DNA of 64,000 nucleotides, from contig JACRIZ010000018.1 in the NCBI GenBank assembly GCA_016235765.1, forward strand, positions 1-64,000, given 5' to 3'. Below the pieces are notes generated by a model. The model was not told the DNA's origin. It did no database searches and saw only the letters and a program-made list of their open reading frames with translations. A program made the translations under genes and the position numbers. This document shows positions 54,905-64,000 of this stretch, in pieces; the stretch's first letter is position 1; each line of letters opens with the position of its first letter. This DNA comes from Rhodocyclales bacterium (GTDB lineage: Bacteria > Pseudomonadota > Gammaproteobacteria > Burkholderiales > Rhodocyclaceae).

Positions 54905-55641
54905 TCCTCGACCGTGAGCTCCTCGGCGCGCGCCGTCGGCGCGATGCCGAGGTCGCGCAACTGCGCCTCCGAGAACAGCTCGCGCAGGTTGTTGCGCAGC
55001 ATCTTGCGCCGTTGGCCGAAGGCCGCGGACACCACTTTCGCCAGCGCCCCCTCATCGCGGACGGTCAATTCTGCGGCCGGCTTCGGAATCAGCCGCACGA
55101 TGGCCGAGTCGACCTTGGGCGCCGGATTGAAGGCGCCGGGCGGCACCACGAACAGCCGGTCCATGTGGAAGCGGTATTGCAGCATCACCGATAACCGTCC
55201 GTAATCGGCCGTGCCGGGATCGGCGACCATGCGGTCCACCACTTCCTTCTGCAGCATGAAATGCATGTCGCGCACCGAGGCCGCGTAGGTGGCGAGATGG
55301 AACAGCAGCGGCGTCGAGATGTTGTAGGGCAGGTTGCCGACGATGCGCAAGTCGCTGCCTATTTCCCCGAAATCGAACTCGAGCGCGTCGCCTTCGTGGA
55401 CGGTCAGGCGCTCGGGCGGATGGCTGTCCTTCAGCCGGGCGATCAGGTCGCGGTCGATTTCGACCACATCCAGGTGATCCAGACGCTCCAGCAGCGGTTC
55501 GGTGAGCGCGCCGAGGCCGGGGCCGATCTCGACCACGCGATCCTCGCGGCGCGGCGCGATCGCCTCGACGATCCTGGCGATGGTGCCGCGGCAGACCAGG
55601 AAGTTCTGGCCAAAGCGCTTTCGCGCCTGGTGCTCTTTCAT
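54859..55641 (-). CDS. rsmA: 16S rRNA dimethyladenosine transferase
   Basis: KsgA; dimethylates two adjacent adenosines in the 3' hairpin of 16S rRNA. 260 residues: RKRFGQNFL start, SAM motif [13 protein letters not shown], catalytic NLPYNIS. Starts overlapping the pdxA end, part of the conserved lptD-surA-pdxA-rsmA block. Confidence 0.95.
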   Translation of the reverse strand: MKEHQARKRFGQNFLVCRGTIARIVEAIAPRREDRVVEIGPGLGALTEPLLERLDHLDVVEIDRDLIARLKDSHPPERLTVHEGDALEFDFGEIGSDLRIVGNLPYNISTPLLFHLATYAASVRDMHFMLQKEVVDRMVADPGTADYGRLSVMLQYRFHMDRLFVVPPGAFNPAPKVDSAIVRLIPKPAAELTVRDEGALAKVVSAAFGQRRKMLRNNLRELFSEAQLRDLGIAPTARAEELTVEDYVRLAGQVFMPRSG

Positions 55642-56597
55642 CGCCGCGCGACGATGTCCGCCGCGACCTTGACCGCCGCGAACAGGCTGCGCGGATCGGC
55701 ACGGCCGCTGCCGGCGAGGTCGAGTGCGGTGCCGTGGTCGACCGAGGTGCGCAGGATGGGCAGGCCGAGCGTGATGTTGATGCCTTCCTCGAAGGCGGCG
55801 TACTTGAGCACCGCCAGGCCTTGGTCGTGATACATGGCAAGCTGGGCATCGGAGCCGGCCAGCAGCTTGCGCGTGAATAGCGTGTCGGCGGGCAGCGGCC
55901 CGACCAGGTCCATGCCCTCGGCGCGCAGCGCGTCGAGCACCGGCGCGATCACCTCGATCTCCTCCATGCCGAGGTGGCCGCCCTCGCCCGCATGCGGATT
56001 CAAGCCCGCGACGAGGATGCGCGGCCGGGCAAAACCGAACTTCGTCACCAGGTCGTGGTGCAGGATGCGGATGGTGGTGGTGAGTTCATCCTTCGTGATC
56101 GCCGCCGGCACGTCCTTGAGCGGCAGGTGCGTCGTCGCGAGTGCAACACGCAGGCCGGCCAGTTCGCCGGTACCGGCCAGCATCATCACCACGCGCGGCG
56201 TATGCGTGCGCTCGGCGAGGTATTCGGTGTGGCCCGTAAACGGTATGCCGGCATCGTTGATCACGCCCTTGTGTACCGGCGCCGTGACCATGGCGGCAAA
56301 CTCGCCGCTCGTGCAGCCGTCGCAGGCGATGTCGAGCAGGTCGAGCACGTAGCGGGCATTGCCGGTGTCTAGCTGCCCGGCAACACTGGGTACGCGCAGG
56401 GGCACATGGCGGATCTCCAGCGCGCCGAGGTCGATGCCGAGCCGGCGGGCGCGATCCTCAAGCAGGTTGCGGTCGCCGAGCACGACGAGGCGTGCCCCCA
56501 CGGCTGACTCGTTCAGCCACTGCGCCAGCGCAAGACAGATATCCGGTCCGATGCCGGCCGGTTCGCCGCTGGTGACCGCGATGACCGGAACGGTCAT
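55638..56597 (-). CDS. pdxA: 4-hydroxythreonine-4-phosphate dehydrogenase
   Basis: Pyridoxal phosphate biosynthesis. 319 residues; starts [17 protein letters not shown], metal histidines in [17 protein letters not shown] and MYHDQGLA. Overlaps surA and rsmA by a few bases on each side. A dispersed repeat copy lies in frame near residue 33. Confidence 0.95.
   Translation of the reverse strand: MTVPVIAVTSGEPAGIGPDICLALAQWLNESAVGARLVVLGDRNLLEDRARRLGIDLGALEIRHVPLRVPSVAGQLDTGNARYVLDLLDIACDGCTSGEFAAMVTAPVHKGVINDAGIPFTGHTEYLAERTHTPRVVMMLAGTGELAGLRVALATTHLPLKDVPAAITKDELTTTIRILHHDLVTKFGFARPRILVAGLNPHAGEGGHLGMEEIEVIAPVLDALRAEGMDLVGPLPADTLFTRKLLAGSDAQLAMYHDQGLAVLKYAAFEEGINITLGLPILRTSVDHGTALDLAGSGRADPRSLFAAVKVAADIVARR
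56489..56511 (+). repeat. Dispersed repeat, copy M (inside pdxA)
   Basis: Plus orientation, antisense to pdxA; read on the gene strand as ESAVGARL close to the N terminus. The last bases deviate (CTCG). Confidence 0.6.
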
Positions 56598-57898
56598 TTC
56601 TCTTCCAGGCGGTACTCGACGTAGATGCGGTCGCGCAACTGGCGCAGCCAGTCCTGGTAGGCCTCGTCGGACTTGCGCTCGCGCAGCGCCTGACGCGCCA
56701 TCAGCCGCCGGCGCTCCTTCGACGCGTCCTCGGTGCGCCGCTCCTGGACCTGGATCAGGTGCCAGCCGAAGGGCGAGCGCACCGGCTCGCTGGTGACGCC
56801 TATCTTCAGCGCATCCATCGCCTTCTCGAACTCGGGCACCGTATCGCCCTGGTAGAGCCAGCCCAGGTCGCCGCCCTTGGCGGCCGACAAGTCCGTCGAG
56901 TGCAGGCGGGCGAGTTCCGCGAAGTCGGCGCCGTTGTCCAGCCGCTCCTTCAGCACCAGGGCGCGCTGGCGAGCTTCGGTGTCGGAGAGCAGTTCATTGA
57001 CCTTGATTAGGATGTGGCGGGCACGGGTCTGCTTGAGCGACTGCATCTGGGCAGCGCCGCCCTGGCGGGAAACCAGCCGGACGATGTGGAAGCCGGCCGG
57101 GCTGCGCAGGATGGCGCTGGTTTCGCCCGGCGCCAGGCGGCGCACGGCATCGGCATACAGGGCAGGCAGCCGGTCGAGCGGCCGCGCCTCCATGACGCCG
57201 CCGGCCAGGCCGTCGGTCGCATCCGAGAAGGCCGCGGCAACCCGCCCAAACTCCTCGCCCGCCTTGAGCTGCTCGGCGGCCTGCATGGCGCGATTGCGGC
57301 TGCGCTCGAGTTGCAGGGCGTTGGCCTGCTCGGGCACGCGGACGATGATGTGGGCGACCTGTACCACGTCGCCATTGCCGCCTGCCTTGGCCAGGTTCTC
57401 CAGATAACCGTCGATCTCGTCCTCGGAAATCGTCAGGCGGTTGTCGACTTCGCGGTCGCGCAGGCGCGCCAGGGTGATTTCCTGGCGAATGTCCTCGCGG
57501 AACTTGGCCCAGATGATGCCGTCGCCTTCCAGCGCCTTGCGGAAATCGACCAGGTTCAGACGGTTGCTGTCGGCAATGCGGCGCAGGGCGACATCGACTT
57601 CGCCGTCGGAGACCTGCACGCCGTTCTCCCTGGCGAACTGCATCTGCGCGCGGTCGATGATCATGCGCTCCAGCAACTGCTTCTCGAGCACCTCGCGCGC
57701 CGGCAGTTGCACCCCCTGGGCGCGCAACTGCCGCTCGACGATGGCCAGGCGCGAGCGCAGTTCGTGCAGCGTGATGGCCTCGCTGTTGACGACCGCGACG
57801 ATCCGGTCGGCATCGATGGTGCGCCCCCGCCCGGACTGTGCCGCAACGGACAAGGGCAAGAGGAGGACCAGCAGGGCGATGATGGCGTGGCGTTTCAT
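56594..57898 (-). CDS. surA: Periplasmic chaperone and peptidyl-prolyl isomerase SurA
   Basis: 434 residues from the ATG at 57898 with signal peptide ([18 protein letters not shown]). SurA N domain, two parvulin domains (ARHILIKV and HIIVRVP regions, [10 protein letters not shown]). Escorts outer-membrane proteins such as LptD, encoded directly upstream. Confidence 0.94.
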   Translation of the reverse strand: MKRHAIIALLVLLLPLSVAAQSGRGRTIDADRIVAVVNSEAITLHELRSRLAIVERQLRAQGVQLPAREVLEKQLLERMIIDRAQMQFARENGVQVSDGEVDVALRRIADSNRLNLVDFRKALEGDGIIWAKFREDIRQEITLARLRDREVDNRLTISEDEIDGYLENLAKAGGNGDVVQVAHIIVRVPEQANALQLERSRNRAMQAAEQLKAGEEFGRVAAAFSDATDGLAGGVMEARPLDRLPALYADAVRRLAPGETSAILRSPAGFHIVRLVSRQGGAAQMQSLKQTRARHILIKVNELLSDTEARQRALVLKERLDNGADFAELARLHSTDLSAAKGGDLGWLYQGDTVPEFEKAMDALKIGVTSEPVRSPFGWHLIQVQERRTEDASKERRRLMARQALRERKSDEAYQDWLRQLRDRIYVEYRLEEK

Positions 57899-57905
57899 GG
57901 CGGGG

Positions 57906-60134
57906 TCAGTAGTCTCCGAAGAACGGGTCGGCGGTCGGCTGGTTGATGACGCCATAGCCGGCGATGTTGCGCTTGAGCAGGTCGATGGGGTTCGACCCGA
58001 TGCGGGCCAAGCCATTCAGTTCGAGCTGGACGAACACGCCGGTCGACGTGGTCGCCACCGTGGTGGCCAGGCGGTGCAGGACGACACGCGCCACCCAGCA
58101 GCCGGCATCATACTCGATGCCTGCCACGCCCTCGACCAGGCGGTTGTCCTTGAGCGAGTAGTTGTAGCGGCCGACGCCATACCAGCCACCGCCCAGCGGC
58201 CACTGGCCGGAGATGTCGACCTGGCCGATCTGGTCCCGGGTATAGCGGTAGGCGGCGTTCACCACGCGGCCGAAGTCGGGCTGGTAGCGGACGCCGACGT
58301 TGAAGCGCTCGGTGCGTTCGTAGAAAGGACTGTACTGCCAGCCGGCATCCAGATGCACCTTGGGCATGATGCGGCCGGAGAAGGCCGCCAGTATGTCGGT
58401 CTTGCGATTGGTGCGGGCAGTCTCGGTCGGCAGCGTCACCTGCTGGTCCTGGAAGTAGTAGCGCTGGCCGAGCGCGGCGCGCATCAATTCATTGCCCGTC
58501 CCCGGATCGATCAGGCGCGAGACGATGGCAGCCGTCAATTGGTTGGCATCGCCGATGCGGTCACTGCCGCCGTAGCGGTTCTCGGCGAAGATTTGCGCGA
58601 AGTTGAAGTCGGTCAGCCCCGAATCGAAGACCGGAATCTTGCTCTGATCGCGCTCGGGAATGTTGACGTAGTAGAGACGCGGCTCGGCCGTCTGCAACAG
58701 CGGGCGGCCAAACCAGTCCACGTCGCGTTCGAAGACCATGCCGGAATCGATGCTGGCGATCGGCACCTCGCGGCTCAGCTTGTCGGGGACGCCGGTGTCC
58801 TGGCGATCCAGGTCGTAACGCGTCTGGTGCACCCCGACCTTGGGCGTGACATAGAACGCCGCCAGTTGGATCGGCAGCGACAGTTGCGGATAGACGACGG
58901 TGCGCTGGGCGACCACCTGGGTCGGGTGATGGAAATCGACGAATTCGCCCGTGAAGTGGAAGTTCACTCCGCCCGGCAAGTCCGGACGCAGTGCCGTGAG
59001 CAGGAACTGCGGCAGCCTGTAGTAGGGGATCGCCACCGGGGCTTCCGGATCCTGCAGCGTCTGGTAGCGCTGGGCCATCAGGGCGGCGCTCCACCAGCCG
59101 GCGCCATAGACCAGGCGGCCCTGGCGCAACAGGTTGGCCTGCGACACCATGGACACCCGCGAGGACAGGTCGGCAAAATATCGGTCGTCGGAAACGCCGT
59201 TCAGGTTGATCTCGCCGGTCAGGCCGGGGGCGAGGATGTGATTGTGCGCAATCGCGTAGGCGCTTCGATCCGACGACGTCACCTGGTCGTTGGGCAGGAA
59301 CTCCAGGCGCGTCTTGCCGTTGTAGGCGTAGTCGATGTAGCGGAATTCCGAGTTCAGTTGCAGGCCGCGCCGGGCGAGGATGCGCGGCGCGATGGTGGCG
59401 TCCATGTTCGGCGCGATGTTCCAGTACCAGGGGATGGTCAGTTCCAGGCCGCTGGTGGTGCTCTGGCTGTAGGTGGGCGCCAGGAAGCCGGACTTGCGCT
59501 CGTGGTTGAGCGCGAAACTGAACGACGGCCAGTAGAAGATCGGCGTGTTCATGAACACGACCTTGGCGCTGTCCGCTTCGCCGATCTGCCGGTTGTAGTC
59601 GAGGACGATCTCGTCGGCGGCGACGTACCAGTCGCGGTTGGGCGAACAGGTGCTGAAGTTGCCGCGCGTGAGCCGGTACAGCCCCTCGCCCTCGAAGTCC
59701 ATCCGCTCTGCATCGCCGCTGCCGACATCCGCTTCGCGCTGGTAGTCGAACCCTGGCACCGCCTTGGGCGGGCGCTTGAACGCGAATGAGGGCTGGTCGA
59801 ACTCACCGAGGTTGTCCTGCACCTTGAGGCGCAGATGCGGGCCGCTGATGCGGTCCTCGTCGCGGATCATCAGCACGTCGCCTTCGGCCTCCGCCTCGTC
59901 TTCCAGATGGCGGTAGGTCAGGTGATCGGCGGTGATGGTGGTGGTATCGCGCCGGAATTCGGCATGGCCGTCGGCAACCGTCTCGACGTCGTTGCGGCCG
60001 CTGATGCGGTCTGCCGTGACCACCGTCGCGCCCGGCTCTGGCTCGATCGGCGTCGTTACGGTCTGGGCGGCCGCGGTGGCCGCCAGGGCCCCGGGTAGCA
60101 GAAGAACCAACTGTCCGAGCAGGCGCAAGCGCAT
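57906..60134 (-). CDS. lptD: LPS-assembly outer-membrane protein LptD
   Basis: 742 residues from the ATG at 60134, which gives a clear signal peptide (RLLGQLVLLLPGALAATAAAQ after the first basic residues). N-terminal OstA/LptA-like domain (about 40-150: VVTADRISGRNDVETVADGH), then a beta-barrel (RYNYSLKDNRLVEGVAGIEYD near the end is typical). Inserts LPS into the outer leaflet. Confidence 0.94.
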   Translation of the reverse strand: MRLRLLGQLVLLLPGALAATAAAQTVTTPIEPEPGATVVTADRISGRNDVETVADGHAEFRRDTTTITADHLTYRHLEDEAEAEGDVLMIRDEDRISGPHLRLKVQDNLGEFDQPSFAFKRPPKAVPGFDYQREADVGSGDAERMDFEGEGLYRLTRGNFSTCSPNRDWYVAADEIVLDYNRQIGEADSAKVVFMNTPIFYWPSFSFALNHERKSGFLAPTYSQSTTSGLELTIPWYWNIAPNMDATIAPRILARRGLQLNSEFRYIDYAYNGKTRLEFLPNDQVTSSDRSAYAIAHNHILAPGLTGEINLNGVSDDRYFADLSSRVSMVSQANLLRQGRLVYGAGWWSAALMAQRYQTLQDPEAPVAIPYYRLPQFLLTALRPDLPGGVNFHFTGEFVDFHHPTQVVAQRTVVYPQLSLPIQLAAFYVTPKVGVHQTRYDLDRQDTGVPDKLSREVPIASIDSGMVFERDVDWFGRPLLQTAEPRLYYVNIPERDQSKIPVFDSGLTDFNFAQIFAENRYGGSDRIGDANQLTAAIVSRLIDPGTGNELMRAALGQRYYFQDQQVTLPTETARTNRKTDILAAFSGRIMPKVHLDAGWQYSPFYERTERFNVGVRYQPDFGRVVNAAYRYTRDQIGQVDISGQWPLGGGWYGVGRYNYSLKDNRLVEGVAGIEYDAGCWVARVVLHRLATTVATTSTGVFVQLELNGLARIGSNPIDLLKRNIAGYGVINQPTADPFFGDY

Positions 60135-60216
60135 CGTCCGATATCGTCGCGCGCCCGGGCGCGCTGCAAGCCAATGATAGAATTTCGATTCTAGCATTCC
60201 GACCGCCCCAATCAGC

Positions 60217-61224
60217 GTGGACGCCCATCAACAAAGGCAGCAAGAGATCGAGGACTGGCTCCGCGCCCTGCTGCCCGGCCGCCCGTTCACCCTCGCACCG
60301 GCCTCCGCCGACGCCAGCTTCCGCCGCTACCTGCGCGCGACTTTCGACGATGGCGGGACGCGCGTGGTCATGGACGCGCCGCCCAGCCACGAGGACGTCA
60401 AGCCCTGGCTGCACGTCCAGCGGCTCTTCCACGATGCCGGCACCCATGTTCCCGAGGTGATCGCCGCCGACATCGAGCGCGGCTACCTGCTGCTCTCCGA
60501 CCTCGGCTCGACGACTTACCTTGCGGACCTCACGAACGACAACGCCGACGAACACTACCGGGCGGCCAGCGAAGCGCTGATCAGGATCCAGCTTGCCAGC
60601 AAGGCCAACGAATTGCCGCCCTACGACCGCGTGCTGCTCAAGCGCGAACTCGACCTGTTCCCCGACTGGTACCTGGCGCAGCACGTCAAGCTGAGCCTGA
60701 CGGAAAGTCAGTCGTCGCAGCTCGCCGCGGCGTTCGAGCAGATCATGGCCGTCAACCTCGCCGAGCCCCGGGTGTACGTCCATCGCGACTACCATTCGCG
60801 CAATCTCATGGTGGCGCGGCCCAACCCCGGCATCATCGACTTCCAGGACGCCGTCTACGGCCCGATCAGCTACGACCTGGTCTCGCTGTTCAAGGACGCC
60901 TACGTCCACTGGCCGGAAGAGCGCGTGCTCGACTGGCTGGTGCGCTACTGGCAGGCGGCGCGGAAGGCCGGCTTGCCGGTACGCGCCGACTTCGGCGATT
61001 TCTTCCGCGACTACGAATGGATGGGCGTGCAGCGCCACGTCAAGGTGCTCGGCATTTTCGCCCGGCTCTACCACCGCGACGGCAAGGACGGCTACCTCAA
61101 GGACATGCCGCTGGTGGCGCGCTACCTGCGCGGCGCCTGCGAACGCTACCGCGAACTCGCGCCGCTGCTGCGCATCCTCGATCTGGCCGAGAACCGCGAA
61201 GAACAGGTGGGGTACACGTTTTGA
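60217..61224 (+). CDS. amgK: Amino-sugar kinase AmgK (MurNAc/GlcNAc kinase)
   Basis: 335 residues, aminoglycoside-phosphotransferase fold: HRDYHSRNLM catalytic loop and IDFQDAVYG metal site. Directly before murU and divergent from lptD, the genomic setting of the AmgK-MurU peptidoglycan recycling pathway. GTG start; a repeat copy lies in frame near residue 165. Confidence 0.9.
   Translation: MDAHQQRQQEIEDWLRALLPGRPFTLAPASADASFRRYLRATFDDGGTRVVMDAPPSHEDVKPWLHVQRLFHDAGTHVPEVIAADIERGYLLLSDLGSTTYLADLTNDNADEHYRAASEALIRIQLASKANELPPYDRVLLKRELDLFPDWYLAQHVKLSLTESQSSQLAAAFEQIMAVNLAEPRVYVHRDYHSRNLMVARPNPGIIDFQDAVYGPISYDLVSLFKDAYVHWPEERVLDWLVRYWQAARKAGLPVRADFGDFFRDYEWMGVQRHVKVLGIFARLYHRDGKDGYLKDMPLVARYLRGACERYRELAPLLRILDLAENREEQVGYTF
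60704..60726 (-). repeat. Dispersed repeat, copy J (inside amgK)
   Basis: Minus orientation, degenerate middle; read on the gene strand as ESQSSQLA, the same frame as copy H in prlC. Confidence 0.55.
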
Positions 61225-61889
61225 GGGCGATGATCCTCGCCGCCGGCCGCGGCGAGCGCATGCGGCCGCTCACCGACCGCACTCCGAAACCCCTCCTTCC
61301 GGTCGCCGGCAAGCCGCTGATCGTCTGGCACCTGGAGCGGCTGGCCAGGGCCGGCTATCGCGACATCGTCATCAACCACGCCCACCTGCCCGACCAGATC
61401 GAGGGCCTGCTCGACGACGGGGCCGCCTGGGGCGTATCCATCCGCTATTCGGCCGAGCCGCCCGGCGCGCTGGAAACCGCGGGCGGCATCGCCAACGCGC
61501 TGCCGCTGTTGGGTAGCGAGCCCTTCCTGGTCGTCAACGGTGACATCTGGTGCGACCTCGATCTCGCCACCCTGCCCCCACTGGCCGACCACGACCTCGC
61601 CCACCTGGTGCTGGTGCCGAATCCGCCGCAGCACCCGAACGGCGACTTCGACTTGCAGGATGGGCGGGTAGGCGTATCACCAAGACTGACTTTTAGCGGC
61701 ATCGGCCGCTACCGTCCCGAATTGTTCGCGTCGCTCGAACGCGGCCAACCGGCCAGGCTAGCGCCGCTGCTGCGCGAAGCCATGGCGAAGGACCGGGTTT
61801 CCGGCCAAATCCACACCGGCCGCTGGGTCGATGTCGGTACACCCGAGCGGCTCGTCGCTCTCGATGAGGAAGTCCGCTCCCACCTATAA
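61221..61889 (+). CDS. murU: N-acetylmuramate-1-phosphate uridylyltransferase MurU
   Basis: 222 residues from a TTG start overlapping the amgK stop; this gives (M)RAMILAAGRGERMRPLT as in known MurU proteins, so it is preferred to the ATG three codons later. NGDIWCDLD metal site, sugar-nucleotide transferase fold. Second step of UDP-MurNAc salvage. A repeat copy is embedded at 61671. Confidence 0.9.
   Translation: MRAMILAAGRGERMRPLTDRTPKPLLPVAGKPLIVWHLERLARAGYRDIVINHAHLPDQIEGLLDDGAAWGVSIRYSAEPPGALETAGGIANALPLLGSEPFLVVNGDIWCDLDLATLPPLADHDLAHLVLVPNPPQHPNGDFDLQDGRVGVSPRLTFSGIGRYRPELFASLERGQPARLAPLLREAMAKDRVSGQIHTGRWVDVGTPERLVALDEEVRSHL
61671..61693 (+). repeat. Dispersed repeat, copy K (inside murU)
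   Basis: Plus orientation; read as GVSPRLT, the same frame as copy F (GVPSRLT). Confidence 0.65.
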
Positions 61890-61897
61890 TCGGGAGC

Positions 61898-63223
61898 ATG
61901 GACATCCAGCCTTTCCTCGACCGCCGCGCCCGACTGATCGCCAGCATGGATAGTGCAGGCGGCGGTGTCGCCATCCTGCCGACGGCGACCGAGAAGACAC
62001 GCAACCGCGACGCAACCTACCCTTACCGCGCCGACAGCTACTTCCACTACCTGACCGGCTTCGACGAGCCCGAGGCGGTGCTGGTGCTGATCGCGGGCCA
62101 AGTTGACGCGGGCCCCAAGACCATCCTCTTCTGCCGCGACCGCGATCCGGACAAGGAAATCTGGGACGGCTACCGCTACGGCCCGGAAGGCGCACAGCAG
62201 ACCTTCGGCTTCGACGAAGCGCATTCCATCGCCGCGCTCGACGAGATGCTGCCCGGCCTGATCGCCAACCAGCCCGCGCTCTGGCATTCGCTGGGCTTCG
62301 AGCCCGAGTGGGATGCACGCATCGGCCGCGCGCTCACCGCCGTGCGCGCGCAAAGCCGCGCCGGCAAGCGCCCACCGACCTCGGTGCACGACCTGCGCGC
62401 CGCGCTCGATGAAATGCGCCTGATCAAGGACGGCCACGAGATTGCGCTGATGCGCCGCGCCGCCGACATCGCGGCCGCCGCTCACCGCCGTGCCATGCGC
62501 GAAGCCAGACCGGGCCGCCACGAATACGAGATCGAGGCGGAGTTCCTGCACGAGTTCCGCCGCCAGGGCAGCCAGTTCCCGGCCTACACCACCATTGTCG
62601 CCTCCGGCCCCGGCGCCTGCGTGCTGCACTACGTCAACAACGACCGCCAGATGCAGGACGGCGAACTGCTGCTGATCGACGCGGGCTGCGAACTCGACGG
62701 CTACGCCTCCGACATCACGCGCACCTTCCCGGTCAATGGCCGTTTTTCCGGCCCCCAGGAAGATGTATACGAACTGGTCGAGGCCGCGCAGGCCGCCGCG
62801 ATCGCCGCGATCAAGCCCGGTGCCCACTTCATGGCGCCGCACGAGGCTGCCGTCAAGGTGCTGGCGCAGGGCATGATCGACTTGAAGCTGCTGCACGGCA
62901 GCGTCGACGCGGTGATCGAATCGGAAGCCTACAAGCGCTTCTACATGCACCGCACCAGCCACTGGCTGGGCATGGACGTGCACGACGTGGGCGAATACAA
63001 GACCGGTGACGAGTGGCGCGTACTCGCCCCCGGCATGGTACTGACCGTCGAGCCCGGCTGCTACATCCGCCCGGCCGACGACGTGCCCGCCGCCTTCCAC
63101 AACATCGGCATCCGCATCGAGGACGATGCCTTGGTGACGCCGGACGGCTGCGAAATCCTGACCACCGCCGCGCCCAAGTCCATCGCCGACATCGAGGCGC
63201 TGATGGCCGAGGCGAAGTCGTGA
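61898..63223 (+). CDS. pepP: Xaa-Pro aminopeptidase P
   Basis: 441 residues, M24B family. Dimetal site: DAGCELDGYASDITRTFPV, HRTSHWLGMDVHDVG, EPGCYIRP and a final glutamate in GIRIEDD. Removes N-terminal residues before proline. Overlaps the next gene by four bases. Confidence 0.95.
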   Translation: MDIQPFLDRRARLIASMDSAGGGVAILPTATEKTRNRDATYPYRADSYFHYLTGFDEPEAVLVLIAGQVDAGPKTILFCRDRDPDKEIWDGYRYGPEGAQQTFGFDEAHSIAALDEMLPGLIANQPALWHSLGFEPEWDARIGRALTAVRAQSRAGKRPPTSVHDLRAALDEMRLIKDGHEIALMRRAADIAAAAHRRAMREARPGRHEYEIEAEFLHEFRRQGSQFPAYTTIVASGPGACVLHYVNNDRQMQDGELLLIDAGCELDGYASDITRTFPVNGRFSGPQEDVYELVEAAQAAAIAAIKPGAHFMAPHEAAVKVLAQGMIDLKLLHGSVDAVIESEAYKRFYMHRTSHWLGMDVHDVGEYKTGDEWRVLAPGMVLTVEPGCYIRPADDVPAAFHNIGIRIEDDALVTPDGCEILTTAAPKSIADIEALMAEAKS

Positions 63224-64000
63224 GCGCGCCCGTCACTGTCGTCGGCGGCGGCCCGGCCGGCATGGCCGTCGCGCTCGCGCTGCATCGCAACGGCGTCGAG
63301 GCCGAGATTGTCGATGCGCGCCAACGCGGCGCCGCGATCGCCGACCAGCGCATCCTCGCCCTCTCGCACGGCGCGCGGCAGATTCTCGAGTGGCTGGGTG
63401 TCTGGGCCGCGATTCCGCATACCGCCATCACCACCATCCACATTTCGCACCAGGGCGGCCTCGGCCGCACGAAACTCACTGCCGAGGACGAGGGCGTGCC
63501 GGCGCTGGGCTACGTGCTGGCCGCCGGCGACCTCGCCGCCAGCCTCGATGCCGCGCTGGCCAGGTCCGACATTCCGTTCCGCGAGAACACGCGCGTCGAC
63601 GCGCAGCCCCACATGCACGATTGGCCGCTGACCGTCTGGGCCGAAGGCGCCGTCGATGACGAGGCTGCCATCGTCCGCGACTACGGCCAGCACGCGGTCA
63701 TCTGCACCGCCACAGCCGACGAGCCGCACGCCGGCCGCGCCTGGGAGCGTTTCACGCCCGCAGGCCCGGTCGCCGCCTTGCCGTGGGGCAAGGACTACGC
63801 GGTGGTGCTCACCTGCGCCGCCGACCAGTCGACACGGATCGGCGCGCTGGGCGACGCGGATTTCCTCGTCACGCTGCAAGCCCGCTTCGGCGGCCGCGTG
63901 CGCTATACCTCGGTCAGCGAACGCTTCGTCTTCCCGCTCGGCCTGCGCTACCGGAAGTCAGCCGTGGCGGCACGCCAGGTCTGGATCGGCAATGCCGCCC
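63220..64000 (+). CDS. UbiH/VisC-type FAD monooxygenase, 3' truncated by the window edge
   Basis: 260 codons visible from a GTG start. FAD dinucleotide motif VVGGGPAGMAVALALHRNGV, then ADQRILALSHGARQIL of the UbiH/UbiF family. Likely a ubiquinone-biosynthesis hydroxylase, usually found after pepP. The DG and second FAD motifs are outside or near the edge, so the exact member is open. A repeat copy lies near the window end. Confidence 0.85.
   Translation, partial: MSAPVTVVGGGPAGMAVALALHRNGVEAEIVDARQRGAAIADQRILALSHGARQILEWLGVWAAIPHTAITTIHISHQGGLGRTKLTAEDEGVPALGYVLAAGDLAASLDAALARSDIPFRENTRVDAQPHMHDWPLTVWAEGAVDDEAAIVRDYGQHAVICTATADEPHAGRAWERFTPAGPVAALPWGKDYAVVLTCAADQSTRIGALGDADFLVTLQARFGGRVRYTSVSERFVFPLGLRYRKSAVAARQVWIGNAA
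63954..63976 (-). repeat. Dispersed repeat, copy L (inside the UbiH-like gene)
   Basis: Minus orientation, nearly perfect match; read on the gene strand as KSAVAARQ. Confidence 0.7.

Overview
The window is GC-rich, densely coding bacterial DNA; no stretch over 300 bases lacks a gene. Glycolytic order gap-pgk-pyk-fba, the lptD-surA-pdxA-rsmA block, amgK-murU and many c-di-GMP/chemosensory genes point to a betaproteobacterium. A Rhodocyclales relative (Azoarcus/Thauera/Sterolibacterium type) is my best guess, not proven. No rRNA, tRNA, CRISPR or complete insertion sequence was seen.

Layout. 1-4.7 kb: end of gap, then pgk, pyk, fba. 4.8-8.8 kb: an HD-GYP protein and a soluble FIST-domain chemoreceptor. 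8.9-11.2 kb (minus): hypA, moaA, hypB. 11.4-18.8 kb (plus): cooM-K-L-X-U-H, a six-subunit energy-converting group 4 [NiFe]-hydrogenase of the CO-induced (Coo) type, followed to 21.2 kb by a DUF1097 membrane protein, an ISL3-transposase-like protein and a FIST-like protein. 21.2-26.4 kb: GNAT acetyltransferase, HigBA-type toxin-antitoxin, GNAT remnant, CDF transporter, NuoG/GltD-type flavin-FeS reductase, and a ModA-like protein without signal peptide. 26.6-38.3 kb: xdhC, a molybdenum aldehyde oxidoreductase closely resembling Desulfovibrio gigas MOP, and eight accessory genes (flavin/CCG-FeS protein, zinc-ribbon-like redox protein, methyltransferase, C_GCAxxG_C_C protein, MocA-like nucleotidyltransferase-HD, radical SAM protein, AMP-ligase, histidine phosphatase). 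38.3-46.1 kb: FIST protein plus histidine kinase, an unusual MoaD-like protein and a CCG iron-sulfur protein on minus, divergent from ferredoxin plus tungsten-type AOR, MoaD and a flavodiiron protein. 46.2-48.1 kb: an AcoR-like AAA+ activator. 48.2-64 kb: mostly housekeeping genes, ending in a truncated UbiH-like gene.

How it fits together. The centre of the window combines two unrelated aldehyde oxidoreductases (Mo-MOP and W-AOR), their cofactor and electron-transfer genes, and an H2-evolving, ion-pumping hydrogenase. No CO dehydrogenase or formate dehydrogenase is present in the window. I infer anaerobic aldehyde oxidation linked through low-potential FeS carriers to H2. Six copies of a palindrome TGTCA-N5/7-TGACA lie 86-144 bases upstream of moaA, hypA/cooM, the ModA-like gene, xdhC (twice) and the AOR operon/divergent CCG gene, so these blocks look like one regulon.

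A second layer is a dispersed 23-base repeat (14 copies in both orientations, 8 between genes and 6 inside reading frames) that matches no element I know.
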